DNA from: UBA1724 sp051884615
GTDB lineage: Bacteria > Verrucomicrobiota > Lentisphaeria > Oligosphaerales > Oligosphaeraceae
Direction of reading: 5' to 3'
Length of the DNA: 64,000 nt
Assembly (NCBI GenBank): GCA_051884615.1
Contig: JBJEVT010000016.1
Coordinates: 62,001-126,000, forward strand
Below are positions 63,156 to 64,000 of the stretch, piece by piece. The translations under genes were made by a program, and so were the position numbers. Each line of letters begins with the position of its first letter. Positions within the stretch are counted from its first letter, which is position 1. Below the pieces are notes generated by a model that did no database searches, was not told the DNA's origin, and was given only the letters and a program-made list of their open reading frames with translations.

Positions 63156-64000
63156 TTACGGGGAAAGGGGGTTGGCGAGGCACTCTTCCAGGAGGGCGTC
63201 CCGCCCTTCCTGGTTCAGCAGTTCCCGTCCCTGTCGCCGGAGGGCGTCCAGGGCGGCATCCCGGGAGAGGTCCAGGGAATCCAGGAGCCAGGTCATGCGG
63301 AGGAGGGTCTCCGCCCGCTCCTTGACGGGGAGGGAACGCAGGGAGAGTTCCCGGGGGATGTTCTCCAGGAGGGAGGCCATGAGGCAGCGGAGGAATTCCT
63401 CCAGGGCGTTTTGCCGGGTGTAGTCCAGCATTTCCCCGGCGGACCAGATTCTATCCTGGCGCAGGGGCTCCTGGGGGGTCACCGGCTTCAGCTGGCGCTG
63501 GTCCTGGCACCGGAGAATCTCCTGGGTCTGGGAGGAGAGGAGATTCTCCTGGCAGAACGTCCTGGGGCAGAAGGTGTTCACCTCCAGGGGGCAGGCGAGC
63601 TCCCCGCATTGGAGAATCCCCCGGAGGCGCACATGGCCCACGCGGCTCGCCTGGACCACCTCCACCTCCTGACGCCACAGGGGCTGCAGGAAGGCGTAGT
63701 CGCCCCCCTCCTCCAGGCGGGCCTCCCCGTAATGCCGGCGCACCTCCGTGCGCCGCTGAATCTCCACCTCCCCCGGCTCGTACTCCAGCAATTCCCCCTG
63801 CGCCAGACGCCACATCGCCCCGGGGACATCCTCCCGGGACTCCAGGCGCAGCAGGGCGCCTCCCTTCCATCTGCCCAACGCCTCCGACAGCGCAAAGCCC
63901 AGGTCGCGCCGCCAGCTGGCGCCCTGCCCCGGCTCCCCGCCGGTGAATTCCCCCAGCCAAATCCCGTAGGCGGCGGGGAGAGAGGAGAGTTCCTCCCGGG
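63156..64000 (-). CDS. Hypothetical protein, 5' end outside window
   Basis: The frame is open from the stop at 63156 to the right edge of the window (at least 280 codons); an internal TTG at 63878 is not a convincing start because the frame upstream also reads like protein. The visible part is hydrophilic, with Leu/Glu/Arg-rich helices and a Cys pair region (LACPLEVNTFCPRTFC). I do not recognise the family. It is 23 bp upstream of the DUF1015 gene in the same direction. Confidence 0.7.
   Translation of the reverse strand, partial: REELSSLPAAYGIWLGEFTGGEPGQGASWRRDLGFALSEALGRWKGGALLRLESREDVPGAMWRLAQGELLEYEPGEVEIQRRTEVRRHYGEARLEEGGDYAFLQPLWRQEVEVVQASRVGHVRLRGILQCGELACPLEVNTFCPRTFCQENLLSSQTQEILRCQDQRQLKPVTPQEPLRQDRIWSAGEMLDYTRQNALEEFLRCLMASLLENIPRELSLRSLPVKERAETLLRMTWLLDSLDLSRDAALDALRRQGRELLNQEGRDALLEECLANPLSP

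Overview
The window is GC-rich bacterial chromosome. Three paralogous prepilin-type proteins with an H-X9-DG C-terminal motif (24319-25161, 48217-49020, 55172-56041), a secreted DUF4838 protein and many sugar-related enzymes suggest a member of the Lentisphaerota (Victivallales-like, probably gut-associated). This is inferred from protein-family content only; there is no rRNA gene here. Most housekeeping starts follow pyrimidine-rich leaders rather than a Shine-Dalgarno box, while several accessory genes carry a clear AAGGAG-type box.

Layout. 1-6931 (+): an HflC/HflK-like SPFH pair, a P1B-type ATPase lacking the CPC metal motif, an ABC ATPase with a long charged tail, ruvC and pyrD. 6932-9849: decayed mobile DNA with direct repeats, an IS66 transposase tail, a possible toxin-tip/immunity remnant, and an intact IS1634/IS4-type element that has cut off the end of a dsbD gene. 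9850-24007 (-): dsbD, Nudix, pseudouridine synthase, sugar isomerase, yebC, a large DUF4175-like protein, pgi, tatD and purL. 24319-33249: a pilin-like protein, then (+) phosphoesterase, GT9, MBL hydrolase, fhs, a small membrane protein, YigZ and GT2, and (-) a coiled-coil protein.

33483-45500 is an accessory region that starts at a tRNA-Pro gene. It holds a DUF4143 ATPase, the RNA ligase RtcB, a two-module AAA+ ATPase behind a textbook sigma-54 promoter, a second sigma-54 promoter with only a micro-ORF behind it, and an operon of a DnaQ-type exonuclease and a sigma-54 activator (GAFTGA intact, unrecognised sensor domain) that has its own near-consensus sigma-54 site. I read this as a candidate sigma-54-switched RNA-repair or stress island. 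It is followed by a repeat-rich, gene-poor stretch with a duplicated zinc-finger protein, a lipoprotein, a 134-bp exact repeat, alternating purine-pyrimidine tracts, tandem hairpin repeats and a decayed copy of the 5' end of the downstream PHP phosphatase gene.

45521-51477 (+) is a probable glycan locus: a GntR-type DNA-binding domain fused to a GH38 alpha-mannosidase-like enzyme, overlapping a pilin-like gene, then a secreted DUF4838 protein. 51519-53053 is a DNA methyltransferase gene bracketed by a 26-bp direct repeat, apparently inserted upstream of the PHP phosphatase gene. Then come recF, a third pilin-like gene and a GIY-YIG protein. On the minus strand follow tRNA-Phe and tRNA-Arg, a CsgG-like/secreted/LpoB-like envelope trio, lysA, a DUF1015 protein and a partial gene running off the end.
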